19,971 bases of DNA from Anoxypelagibacter sp902613655 (GTDB lineage: Bacteria > Pseudomonadota > Alphaproteobacteria > Pelagibacterales > Pelagibacteraceae), in contig CACMHR010000012.1 in the NCBI GenBank assembly GCA_902613655.1, positions 1-19,971 on the forward strand, given 5' to 3'. The notes beneath the pieces are model-generated. The model had not been told where the DNA came from and ran no database searches. It worked only from the letters and a program-made list of their open reading frames with translations. Made by a program: the position numbers and the translations under genes. Positions 1 to 7,379 of the stretch are shown piece after piece (the first letter of the stretch is position 1; each line of letters starts with the position of its first letter).

Positions 1-1013
1 TGGACGAAGGCTATGGAGTCCAATTAGCACCAAAGACTATATCTATTTTAAATAAAATAGGATTATCCAATATAAATAACAAAGATTTTTTTAATCCGAC
101 TAAATTAAATTTTTATTCAAGTGATAACCAAAAGATTTGTGATTTAGATTTATCAAGATTTAATTCAGAAAAATCAAAATATACAACTTTAAAAAGGTCA
201 ACTTTAATTGAATTTCTAAAAAATAAATTATTTTCAAATAATTTAAGATTTGGAAAAGAAGTTAAAAAAATTTCAAAAATTAAAGAAAAACTTTTAATTA
301 ATTTTAAAGATAATACTAATGATTTAGTAGACTTTGTTGTTGTTTCAGATGGTGTATTTTCAAATACAAAATCAGTTATAGAAAATAAAATTACTCAACC
401 AATCTACAATGGATCAATTGCAATAAGAACAATCCTTAAAAGTTTACCAGAATTTAATTGTGACAAAAATAATATATCATTAGTTATGCTTAAAAATGCA
501 CATATTGTAATCTATCCAATTAACAAAAAAGGGGAATTAAATGTTGTTTGTATAATACGTCAAAAATTATCTAATAGTATTGATTTGAAAGCACTAATTA
601 AAAAAGAAATAATTTCACAAAACAAAAATTTTGAAAATCTTTTTGAGAATCAATTGAAATATTGGCCGATTTACATTTCAAAAAAACCTTCAAAATCAAT
701 TTATGAAAATTTATTTTATATAGGAGATGCTTTTTATAGCTTTCCACCTACAATGGCCCAGGGCGCCTCTCAATCAATCGAGGCCGCTGATGAATTATTT
801 AATTTATTATCCAAGGATAATAAAAAAACACCAGATCTTTTTTTCAAACAAAGATTAATAAGAACAAAAATTATTAATCGAAGATCTAAATTAAACTATC
901 ATATATTCCATTTTTCTAATCCACTTTTAAAAACGATAAGAAATAAATCACTAAAAATAATGGTGAAAAATCAAATCTTTTTGAATAATTATATTGGAAA
1001 AGTTTACAATTAA
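1..1013 (+). CDS. FAD-dependent monooxygenase (PF01494-type), 5' end cut by window
   Basis: The frame is open from base 3 to the TAA at 1011-1013, so the gene enters from the left; the ATG at 486 is internal. About 336 residues are visible. The beginning (DEGYGVQLAPKTISIL) resembles the segment following the N-terminal GxGxxG FAD motif in salicylate-hydroxylase-like flavoproteins; that motif itself would lie outside the window. A VSDGVFS segment fits the mid-protein DG motif that contacts FAD/NAD(P)H. The second FAD motif is GDAFYSFPPTMAQGASQ, with the usual His after GDA replaced by aromatic residues. Family members hydroxylate aromatic rings, including ubiquinone precursors (UbiH/F/I/L/M), but the substrate cannot be assigned from this fragment. 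The gene runs convergently into the methylase gene with no gap. Family assignment is secure; a ubiquinone role is only a possibility. Confidence 0.85.
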   Translation, partial: DEGYGVQLAPKTISILNKIGLSNINNKDFFNPTKLNFYSSDNQKICDLDLSRFNSEKSKYTTLKRSTLIEFLKNKLFSNNLRFGKEVKKISKIKEKLLINFKDNTNDLVDFVVVSDGVFSNTKSVIENKITQPIYNGSIAIRTILKSLPEFNCDKNNISLVMLKNAHIVIYPINKKGELNVVCIIRQKLSNSIDLKALIKKEIISQNKNFENLFENQLKYWPIYISKKPSKSIYENLFYIGDAFYSFPPTMAQGASQSIEAADELFNLLSKDNKKTPDLFFKQRLIRTKIINRRSKLNYHIFHFSNPLLKTIRNKSLKIMVKNQIFLNNYIGKVYN

Positions 1014-2084
1014 TTATGTATTTTTTGATATTAATCTCTGTCTTAAATTATCAATACAAACTGAGTTTCCATTTATATTACAATACCAATACGTCCAGCC
1101 ATTATAACTTTCGGTTCTCATAATTTTGGCTGCTACTCTGTGAATTGAGCCTTCATTACCTTTGTGCTTTAAACTTCCATCAGCCATTATTTTTGCATTA
1201 AATTTCTTTTTTTGATCGAATAATATAGAGCCTGGTTTTATTATACCCATTTCAACTAAAGAGCCAAAAGGTATCCTGGGTTTAGATTTATTATTCTCAA
1301 TTGTATCAAGGTAATTATCCTCAATAATTTTTGTTGAATTTATTCTGTTATTTGCTGCACTAAAATATTTTTTATCTTTTTCTATTCCAAAATACTTTCT
1401 ACCAAGTTTTTTTGCCACCACAGCCGAGGTTCCCGTACCTAAAAATGGATCACATATTAAATCGCCTTTATTTGTTGTTGCCAATATAATTCTATGCAAT
1501 AAGGCCTCAGGTTTTTGCGTAGAATGAATTTTTTTCCCATTCTTTTTTAATCTTTCTTTTCCGTTACAAATAGGAAGTGTCCAGTCAGATCTCATTTGTA
1601 AATCATCATTTAAGCATTTTAATGATTGATAATTAAATGTGTATTTTGATTTTTTACTTTTTGATGCCCAAATCAAAGTTTCATGTGCATTTGTAAATCG
1701 TGTTCCTTTAAAGTTTGGCATTGGATTATTTTTTCTCCAAATCACATCGTTTAATATCCAGTAATTTAAGTTTTGAATATGATAACCGAGTCTAAAAATA
1801 TTATGGTAAGTACCTATCACCCAAATAGAACCATTATCCCTTAAAATTCTCTTACATTCTTTTAACCATTCTTTGGAAAAGTCATCGTAATGTTTAAAGT
1901 TTGAAAATTGATCCCACTTATCATTAACACCGTTAACTTTACTATCATCGGGTCTTTTTAATTTTTCCCCGATTTGCATATTGTAAGGAGGGTCAGCAAA
2001 AACTAAATCAAAAGTTTTATCTGGAATCTTTTTTAAAATTTCCAAAGATTCACCGTGTGTAATTTTGTTAAGAAACTTTGTCAT
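1014..2084 (-). CDS. ccrM: CcrM-type adenine-N6 DNA methyltransferase (GANTC)
   Basis: 356 residues, close to the 358 of Caulobacter CcrM. Beta-class order is visible: catalytic motif IV DPPYN at residues 31-35, a target-recognition region, then SAM-binding motif I DPFLGTGTS at 212-220. Long stretches match what I recall of CcrM, including WVIGTYHNIFR, NPMPNFKGTRF, NAHETLIWASKS and STQKPEALLHR. The C-terminal part (about 273-356, from PFGSLVEMG through NGWTYWYCN) is the extra domain characteristic of CcrM relatives. CcrM methylates the adenine of GANTC after replication and links gene expression to the cell cycle in Alphaproteobacteria. It follows rnhB on the same strand after 78 bp. Four GANTC sites surround its start, suggesting self-regulation. 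Specificity is inferred from similarity. Confidence 0.96.
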   Translation of the reverse strand: MTKFLNKITHGESLEILKKIPDKTFDLVFADPPYNMQIGEKLKRPDDSKVNGVNDKWDQFSNFKHYDDFSKEWLKECKRILRDNGSIWVIGTYHNIFRLGYHIQNLNYWILNDVIWRKNNPMPNFKGTRFTNAHETLIWASKSKKSKYTFNYQSLKCLNDDLQMRSDWTLPICNGKERLKKNGKKIHSTQKPEALLHRIILATTNKGDLICDPFLGTGTSAVVAKKLGRKYFGIEKDKKYFSAANNRINSTKIIEDNYLDTIENNKSKPRIPFGSLVEMGIIKPGSILFDQKKKFNAKIMADGSLKHKGNEGSIHRVAAKIMRTESYNGWTYWYCNINGNSVCIDNLRQRLISKNT

Positions 2085-2162
2085 TTATTCAATTCAACCC
2101 GAAATTGAATCTGCCGTCAAATTTTTTTTTTAAAATTCGAGTTTATTATGTGTTGAAGATTC
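2024..2162. promoter_or_regulatory. Cluster of four GANTC methylation sites at the ccrM start
   Basis: GANTC sites are at 2024-2028 (GAATC), 2047-2051 (GATTC), 2107-2111 (GAATC) and 2158-2162 (GATTC). Two lie in the rnhB-ccrM gap and two in the first codons of ccrM. In the first kilobase I found only two such sites, so four in 139 bp is a local excess. Methylation of leader GANTC sites is known to affect ccrM transcription in Caulobacter; a similar role here is inference. Confidence 0.5.
2092..2120 (-). promoter_or_regulatory. Candidate ccrM promoter with a GANTC site in its spacer
   Basis: On the minus strand a TTGACG -35 (2120-2115) is followed after exactly 17 bp by TTGAAT (2097-2092), a 4/6 match to TATAAT. 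The GANTC site at 2107-2111 lies in the spacer. The start point would fall around 2085, directly at the ATG (2084), implying a near-leaderless transcript. The -35 is good and the -10 weak; rnhB read-through could also supply ccrM. Confidence 0.35.
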
Positions 2163-2732
2163 TTATCTGAACAAGATGTTGTGTACTGGTTTGTAACTTC
2201 TTCTATGGTAACTGGTTACCCCAAATTTTTTTAAGGACTTCAGATGTTGTGAGGTTCCATAGCCAAAGTTTTTGTTCCATTTATATTTTGGATATTTACT
2301 CCCTAATTTTATCATATATAAGTCTCTATAAGCTTTTGCCACTATAGAAGCTGCCGAAATACATTTAACTTTTTCGTCACCCTTAATTATTGTTTTTGAA
2401 TTCTTCAATTTTTTAGGTGCATGCATTCCATCTATCAAAAAAATATGTGGTTTTCTTTTAAGTTTTTTTGCAGCTCTTTCCATGGAAAGCAAAGAAGCAT
2501 TTAAAATATTATACTTATCTATTTCTTTAACAGAAGCAGAACCAATAGCGTACCAAGAGTTTTTTTTTATATGTTCTGCAATTTTTAACCTGTCTTTAAA
2601 AGAAATAGTTTTTGAGTCCTTTAGAATTTTTTTGTTTATATTTTTTTTTAAAATGACAGCACAAGAAATAACCGGACCAGCCAAACAACCTCTTCCGACT
2701 TCGTCAACACCTGCAAAAATTTTACTAGCCAT
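2163..2732 (-). CDS. rnhB: Ribonuclease HII
   Basis: 189 residues, normal for the family. It cleaves the RNA strand of RNA/DNA hybrids and incises at single ribonucleotides in DNA, starting ribonucleotide excision repair. The N-terminal GVDEVGRGCLAGP places catalytic Asp10 and Glu11; LIDGMHAP supplies Asp101; and GDEKVKCISAASIVAKAYRD carries Asp119 with the conserved Ser/Ala/Lys stretch. The spacing of these acids parallels that of other RNase HII enzymes. The C-terminal YGTSQHLKSL and YHRRSY are also typical. The ATG overlaps the end of the upstream uracil-DNA glycosylase gene by 8 bp, suggesting coupled translation, and ccrM follows. The rnhB-ccrM pairing is, from memory, common in Alphaproteobacteria. 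Confidence 0.97.
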   Translation of the reverse strand: MASKIFAGVDEVGRGCLAGPVISCAVILKKNINKKILKDSKTISFKDRLKIAEHIKKNSWYAIGSASVKEIDKYNILNASLLSMERAAKKLKRKPHIFLIDGMHAPKKLKNSKTIIKGDEKVKCISAASIVAKAYRDLYMIKLGSKYPKYKWNKNFGYGTSQHLKSLKKFGVTSYHRRSYKPVHNILFR

Positions 2733-3441
2733 TTAATTTAATCTTTAACTCAGATATTTTTTTTCTTACCATTTTTAAATCTTGCCAAGCATATTTTTTT
2801 TGCTCGGGTTGTCTCATTAAAAATGCAGGATGGAATGATGCAATAACTTCGATATTTATTTTACCTATTTTCTTTTTTATCCATTTTCCTCTAGCTTTGG
2901 AAATTACGATTTCATTTCCAACCAATGCATTTAAAGCTGTACTACCTAATAACAAAAGAATTTTAGGACTAATTATTTCTATATGATTGGTTAGAAAAGG
3001 TAAGTATCTGGTTATTTCTGCATCGGTTGGCCTTCTATTTAAAGGAGGTCTAAAATTTACGACATTAGAGATATAAACATTATTTCTACTAAGTTTAATG
3101 GCTTGAAGCATTTTGTCCAAAAGTTTTCCAGCCCTTCCTACAAAAGGCTTGCCTTCCTTGTCTTCATTTGCTCCTGGACCTTCTCCGATTATCATTATTT
3201 TAGCGTCCGGATTGCCATCTGAAAATACAATTTGTTGTGCATTATTCTTAAGTTCACAATTTTTAATAGAATTAATTTTATTCTTTAATAAATCTAGATT
3301 CTTAAATTTATCTTTTAAATGTTCTGATGTGATATTTTGTTTATATCTTTTTAATGGTTTTTTGTCGTAAACCACTTCATTATTTAATAGTTTGTGATAA
3401 AACTTATTTTTAGTATTTTTAATAATTAATTTATTTTTCAT
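2725..3441 (-). CDS. Uracil-DNA glycosylase, family-4-like, lacking most Fe-S cysteines
   Basis: 238 residues. The core is that of family-4 (Fe-S) uracil-DNA glycosylases: motif A GEGPGANED (86-94), KPFVGRAGKLLDKML (98-112), ISNVVNFRPPLNRRP, and motif B SFHPAFLMR (202-210). It removes uracil from DNA at the start of base excision repair. The canonical family has four cysteines binding a 4Fe-4S cluster; here the aligned positions are Ile59, Cys62, Phe130 and Tyr146, and Cys62 is the only cysteine in the protein. A cluster of the standard type is therefore very unlikely. From memory, other alphaproteobacterial homologues already carry Trp in the RPP motif, so the loss may be lineage-wide. The first 55 or so residues are a lysine-rich extension. 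It overlaps rnhB by 8 bp; its start lies only 12 bp from the divergent TPR gene. Confidence 0.9.
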   Translation of the reverse strand: MKNKLIIKNTKNKFYHKLLNNEVVYDKKPLKRYKQNITSEHLKDKFKNLDLLKNKINSIKNCELKNNAQQIVFSDGNPDAKIMIIGEGPGANEDKEGKPFVGRAGKLLDKMLQAIKLSRNNVYISNVVNFRPPLNRRPTDAEITRYLPFLTNHIEIISPKILLLLGSTALNALVGNEIVISKARGKWIKKKIGKINIEVIASFHPAFLMRQPEQKKYAWQDLKMVRKKISELKIKLNG

Positions 3442-3453
3442 ACTCTATAAATT

Positions 3454-5151
3454 ATGAACAAATTTAATCTTTTTTGGAAGACTTTATTATACACTTTTAT
3501 TTTTATAGGTATATTTAATTCTGCCTTAGCAAAAATATTAGAATTCAATCAAGACGATAAATCTATCTCAAATTATTTTTCCGGGATCATTTCTTTTGAC
3601 AATTTTGATTACAAGGCATCCCAAGTTTTTTTTAAAAAAATGGATAAAAATAAAACTAAAAATGAAAAATATTCATCAATGCATATCCAATCTTTGATAA
3701 ACTTAGAAAAATATCAAGAGGCATATGAATATTCGAAAAAATTAGAAAAAATGAATCAATCAAATTTTAACTCAAACCTTTTTTTAGGAATATATAAATT
3801 TAAATCTAATAACTTCGCAAAAGCCAAAAATTATTTTGATGGACTTAAGATTGCAAACAATCGTAATTTGGTCCCTGAAATTTTAAAAAATTCACTATCA
3901 GCATGGTCAAAAATTTCAAATACTCAAAATCAAGATGATTTAAATCTTCTTAATTTTCAAAATCCAGCATTCGAAAATTTAACTATTATACAAAAAACTT
4001 TTGGTAATTGTTTTCTTAAATTAGACAATACAGAGACTGAGTTTATGAAGGTTTTAAATAACGATAAACTTAACTTCTCAAGATACCATTTTTTTGTATC
4101 AAATTACTTTTATAATAATAATAATGAAAAATATGCAACAAACTTAATAAGTTCAGCTTCGGAAAAATTTCCGTCTAATTTATTAATCAATCAATTTAAA
4201 AAAGTTTTAATTAGCAAAGAAGTAAATAAAAATATTTTTAATTGTAATAATAGTGCACATATAATAGCCGAACTTTTTTACATACTGGCTAATGTTCTCT
4301 CTTCCCAAGAAGATTATAAACTTTCAAACTTTTATATAAATATTGCAAAATTTTTAAATCCTAAATTTAAATCATATAATGCTCTATTAGCAGAAAACTT
4401 TAATAATTTAGAAAAATATAATCAGGCTAAAAAGATCTATGAACAAATGTATGAAAATGGAACAATTTATAAGTGGTATTCTGCTAAACAGATTGCATTA
4501 ATAATGAACAAAAAAGAAGAAGCCAATTCAAGTAAATTTTTACATCAAGTATACAAAACTTTAGATGTGGGTATTTCAGAAACATTCGATTTGGCAAACT
4601 TTTTAAAAAGTAATGAAAATTATGAGGAAGCAATAAATTTATATTCAAAAATTTTGTTAGAAATTGATCAAACCAATAATTTATATCCTGAAGTTTTAGA
4701 GAGAAGGGGAATGGCTTATGAGCGGAGTGACAAGTGGAAGCTCGGTGAGAAAGATTTAATAGAGTCATTAAGGGTTAAGCCCAAAGAGCCCTATGTAATG
4801 AATTATTTAGCTTATAGCTGGATTGAAAAAAATCAAAACATTGAAGAAGCATTAAAAATGTTAAGAGAGGCTAATAATCTTAAAAAAAATAATGGCTATA
4901 TCACAGACTCTCTTGGCTGGGCTCTTTTTAAAACTAAAAATTTTTCAGAAGCAAAAAAATATCTTCAAATTGCAATAATATTAATGCCAAGAGATCCGGT
5001 AATAAATGATCATTTTGCAGATTGTTTGTGGATGAATGATAATAAAATTCAAGCAAGATATTATTGGAATAACGCTTTAGAATTTGATGCAGATGATAAA
5101 CTAAAGAAAAAGATTAAAAGAAAAATTTTATTTGGTTTAGAAAATATTTAA
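3454..5151 (+). CDS. Exported tetratricopeptide-repeat protein
   Basis: 565 residues. The N-terminus has two lysines, a hydrophobic stretch (about 8-22) and an ALA|K-type cleavage site near residue 26, so export to the periplasm or membrane surface is likely. The rest is helical TPR-like sequence. The clearest repeats are near 440-545, where Ala/Tyr/Leu spacing fits TPRs, for example NYLAYSWIEKNQNIEEALKM and DSLGWALFKTKNFSEAKKYL. No enzyme motif is visible. A TPR protein directly before ispE is, as I recall, a recurring alphaproteobacterial arrangement; here ispE starts 13 bp downstream, so they are probably one transcript. TPR proteins serve as protein-binding scaffolds; the partner is unknown. 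The ATG follows a 12-bp gap from the divergent glycosylase gene and no Shine-Dalgarno sequence is evident. Confidence 0.85.
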   Translation: MNKFNLFWKTLLYTFIFIGIFNSALAKILEFNQDDKSISNYFSGIISFDNFDYKASQVFFKKMDKNKTKNEKYSSMHIQSLINLEKYQEAYEYSKKLEKMNQSNFNSNLFLGIYKFKSNNFAKAKNYFDGLKIANNRNLVPEILKNSLSAWSKISNTQNQDDLNLLNFQNPAFENLTIIQKTFGNCFLKLDNTETEFMKVLNNDKLNFSRYHFFVSNYFYNNNNEKYATNLISSASEKFPSNLLINQFKKVLISKEVNKNIFNCNNSAHIIAELFYILANVLSSQEDYKLSNFYINIAKFLNPKFKSYNALLAENFNNLEKYNQAKKIYEQMYENGTIYKWYSAKQIALIMNKKEEANSSKFLHQVYKTLDVGISETFDLANFLKSNENYEEAINLYSKILLEIDQTNNLYPEVLERRGMAYERSDKWKLGEKDLIESLRVKPKEPYVMNYLAYSWIEKNQNIEEALKMLREANNLKKNNGYITDSLGWALFKTKNFSEAKKYLQIAIILMPRDPVINDHFADCLWMNDNKIQARYYWNNALEFDADDKLKKKIKRKILFGLENI

Positions 5152-5164
5152 TAATTATAGCATT

Positions 5165-6022
5165 ATGGTTAAGACATTTTTAAAATCACCAGCTAAAATT
5201 AATTTATCACTTAAAATAGGTAAAAAAATCAATCATAAATATCACGATATACAGTCTGTAATCTTTTTGATTAATCTTTATGATCAGATAACAATAAAAA
5301 AAATTACTGGAAAAAAAGATATGTTCAAATTTACAGGAAAATTTAAAAAAAATATTAAACTTAAAAATAACTCTGTATCAAAAGGTATGTATGTTTTGAG
5401 AAAAAAAAATATAATCAGTAATAGTTCAAAGTACGAAATAAAAGTAAAAAAAAATATACCTGTGTTTTCTGGGCTCGGGGGAGGCTCAAGTAATGCAGCA
5501 ACAATAATTAAATATTTTTATAAAAAGCGTAAAATTATAGATAACGATATAAACTATTTTGCAAAATATCTTGGTACGGATTTCAAACTATTTTTTAAAA
5601 ACAATAAAATAATTCAAGAAAACTTTTTTAATATAAGAAATTTCAAGTTTAAGCACAATTTTTATTTGTTGATAGTCTATCCTTTTAAAAAAAGCTCAAC
5701 TAAGGATATTTATGGCAAGATTAGGAAATACGAGAAAATTAAAAAATTAAATATTTTTAATAGGGTTTCGAAATCAAAAATGGTGGATAAATTAAAGTCC
5801 GAAATGAATTCCCTTGAAAATATTGTTATTTCAAGATTTCCGCTTATCAAAAAGGTTTTAAAAGAATTATCTTTATTAAAAAAATGTGAGTTTTCAAGAA
5901 TTACAGGTTCAGGATCGGCTTGTTTTGGCTTATTTTTAAATAAAAAGGATGCATTACTCGGCTTAAAATTAATAAAAAGGAGATTTCCAAAATTTTGGTG
6001 TGTGCTCTCTAGAACTATTTAA
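5165..6022 (+). CDS. ispE: 4-diphosphocytidyl-2-C-methyl-D-erythritol kinase
   Basis: 285 residues, normal length. IspE phosphorylates CDP-methylerythritol with ATP in the non-mevalonate isoprenoid pathway, which supplies precursors for the ubiquinone side chain and undecaprenyl carriers. It is a GHMP kinase: SPAKINLSLKIG (8-19) carries the substrate-binding Lys, the glycine-rich ATP loop PVFSGLGGGSSNAA spans about 99-112, and the C-terminal motif ITGSGSACFGLF is present. The usual LGADVPF catalytic segment appears as LGTDFKLFF: the Asp (about 139) is kept but the following Pro is replaced. Otherwise the sequence is lysine/asparagine-rich like its neighbours. It probably shares a transcript with the TPR gene, and the tRNA-Gln gene begins 33 bp after its stop. 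Confidence 0.95.
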   Translation: MVKTFLKSPAKINLSLKIGKKINHKYHDIQSVIFLINLYDQITIKKITGKKDMFKFTGKFKKNIKLKNNSVSKGMYVLRKKNIISNSSKYEIKVKKNIPVFSGLGGGSSNAATIIKYFYKKRKIIDNDINYFAKYLGTDFKLFFKNNKIIQENFFNIRNFKFKHNFYLLIVYPFKKSSTKDIYGKIRKYEKIKKLNIFNRVSKSKMVDKLKSEMNSLENIVISRFPLIKKVLKELSLLKKCEFSRITGSGSACFGLFLNKKDALLGLKLIKRRFPKFWCVLSRTI

Positions 6023-6055
6023 ATATGTTTTTTTATGATATATCAAAAAAAACTT

Positions 6056-6129
6056 TGGGGCGTAGCCAAGCGGTAAGGCAGTGGTTTTTGGTACCACCAT
6101 CCTAGGTTCGAATCCTAGCGCCCCAGCCA
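6056..6129 (+). tRNA. tRNA-Gln (anticodon TTG), CCA encoded
   Basis: A full cloverleaf can be folded. The 7-bp acceptor stem is 6056-6062 with 6119-6125. The D stem is 6065-6067 with 6077-6079, enclosing AGCGGTAA-type loop bases. The anticodon stem is 6081-6085 with 6093-6097 around a 7-base loop whose centre 6088-6090 is TTG, read as Gln. The T stem is 6102-6106 with 6114-6118 and a TTCGAAT loop. Discriminator G6126 is followed by genomic CCA (6127-6129). It decodes CAA and probably CAG. A TATGAT at 6034-6039 could be a -10 but no convincing -35 accompanies it, so the tRNA may be processed from the ispE transcript. The CCA-enzyme gene starts 5 bp later. Confidence 0.97.
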
Positions 6130-6134
6130 ACAAT

Positions 6135-7379
6135 ATGCTGATCGTAAACAATATAAAAAAATATTTATTCCCCTTTTATAAAAATAAAAAAATCAAAGAG
6201 ATATTTGTTCATCTTAATAGCAAAAATAAAAACAATGTGATGCTAGTTGGTGGCTGTGTTAGAAATTATTTAAACAATGAACAAATCGGAGATATTGATT
6301 TAGCAACTACACTAACTCCAGGTGAAGTAATAAAAAAACTTGCAAATAGTAATTTCAAAGTTTTGAAAACTGGTATTGATCATGGCACATTAACTTTACA
6401 ACAGGACAAGGAAATTTTTGAAATAACCACTTTAAGAGAGGACGTTTCTACAGATGGTAGGCATGCAAAAGTCTCATTTACAGATAGTTGGGAAAAAGAC
6501 TCAAATAGAAGAGATTTTACAATAAATGCAATTTATTTAGATCAAAATGGAAAAATATTTGATCCACATAATGGCAGGAAGGATTTAAAAGACAAAAGGA
6601 TTAAATTTATTGGAAATCCCCAAGAACGTATAGAAGAGGACTACTTAAGAATTATCAGATTTTTAAGATTTTCAATTCAATATAAAAATTTCGAAAAGGA
6701 CAAAGATACTATTAAAATAATAAAGAAAAACATTTCAGGAATCCTCAAACTTTCAAAAGAAAGAATTTTTTCTGAAATAGTAAAAATCACAAAGCTCAAA
6801 AATTTGAGTGAAGTCGTATCAAATAATGAATTTAAGGAAATTTTTAAGATAATTTTTCCTGAATTTAAATATTTAAATAGATTAAGTACATTTGAAAATA
6901 GAAAACTTAAAAAAAATATAATGTTAGAATATAATTTAGTTTTAGCTCTATTACTAATAGACCAAAGTGATAATCATAATTATTTTGTACATAAATATAA
7001 AACCTCAAATTTTTTAAAACAATATCTAAATTTTTTACATAAATATTTCTACGAAGCGAAAAAAAACAAAAACTTTTTTGCTAAAGATTTAAAAAAAAAT
7101 GTTTTTTTTCATAATAAAGAGAAAATAATATCTTTAGCAAAATTTTATTATACCGCAATAAAACCAAAAAATTTTAAAAAAATTGATGATCTTATTAAAG
7201 AAATCGAAAGCCTAAGAGTGCCAGAATTTCCATTAACTGGAGAATATTTAATTAACAAAGGTTTCAAAAGTGGAAGAAAAATTGGAGAAATACTTAAAAA
7301 AGTTGAAAAAGTTTGGATAGAAAACAATTTTAATTTAAAAAAAGAAGATTTAAATAATCTTATTAAAAAATATAATTAA
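6135..7379 (+). CDS. CCA tRNA nucleotidyltransferase / poly(A) polymerase family
   Basis: 414 residues from the ATG at 6135. A longer in-frame start at 6081 is rejected because its first 18 codons are tRNA sequence. The class II nucleotidyltransferase core is clear: MLVGGCVRN (36-44), the metal-binding GDIDLATT with Asp53/Asp55, TGIDHGTLTL, the RRDFTINAIY motif (125-134), and ERIEEDYLRIIRFLRFS (164-180). The lysine-rich C-terminal half is the helical tRNA-binding part. The enzyme adds or repairs the 3' CCA of tRNAs without a template. The adjacent tRNA already encodes CCA, so repair would be the role for that tRNA; poly(A) polymerase is the alternative activity in this family. It ends exactly where the convergent greA ends. 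Confidence 0.94.
   Translation: MLIVNNIKKYLFPFYKNKKIKEIFVHLNSKNKNNVMLVGGCVRNYLNNEQIGDIDLATTLTPGEVIKKLANSNFKVLKTGIDHGTLTLQQDKEIFEITTLREDVSTDGRHAKVSFTDSWEKDSNRRDFTINAIYLDQNGKIFDPHNGRKDLKDKRIKFIGNPQERIEEDYLRIIRFLRFSIQYKNFEKDKDTIKIIKKNISGILKLSKERIFSEIVKITKLKNLSEVVSNNEFKEIFKIIFPEFKYLNRLSTFENRKLKKNIMLEYNLVLALLLIDQSDNHNYFVHKYKTSNFLKQYLNFLHKYFYEAKKNKNFFAKDLKKNVFFHNKEKIISLAKFYYTAIKPKNFKKIDDLIKEIESLRVPEFPLTGEYLINKGFKSGRKIGEILKKVEKVWIENNFNLKKEDLNNLIKKYN

Noticed and set aside
486..1013. Short stand-alone gene starting at the ATG at 486
   Set aside because: The frame is open upstream to the window edge and encodes the FAD-monooxygenase middle region, so the ATG is internal.
2121..2132. T-run in the rnhB-ccrM gap as an intrinsic terminator
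   Set aside because: No G/C hairpin precedes it on either strand; it is a homopolymer tract common in this DNA.
6081..6134. Longer start for the CCA-enzyme gene, adding 18 residues
   Set aside because: Those codons are the anticodon arm, T arm and acceptor of tRNA-Gln; the family core and the ATG at 6135 fit better.
5969..6151. Minus-strand reading frame with LGFEPRM and TALPLGYAP
   Set aside because: This is the well-known spurious protein from the antisense strand of a tRNA gene.
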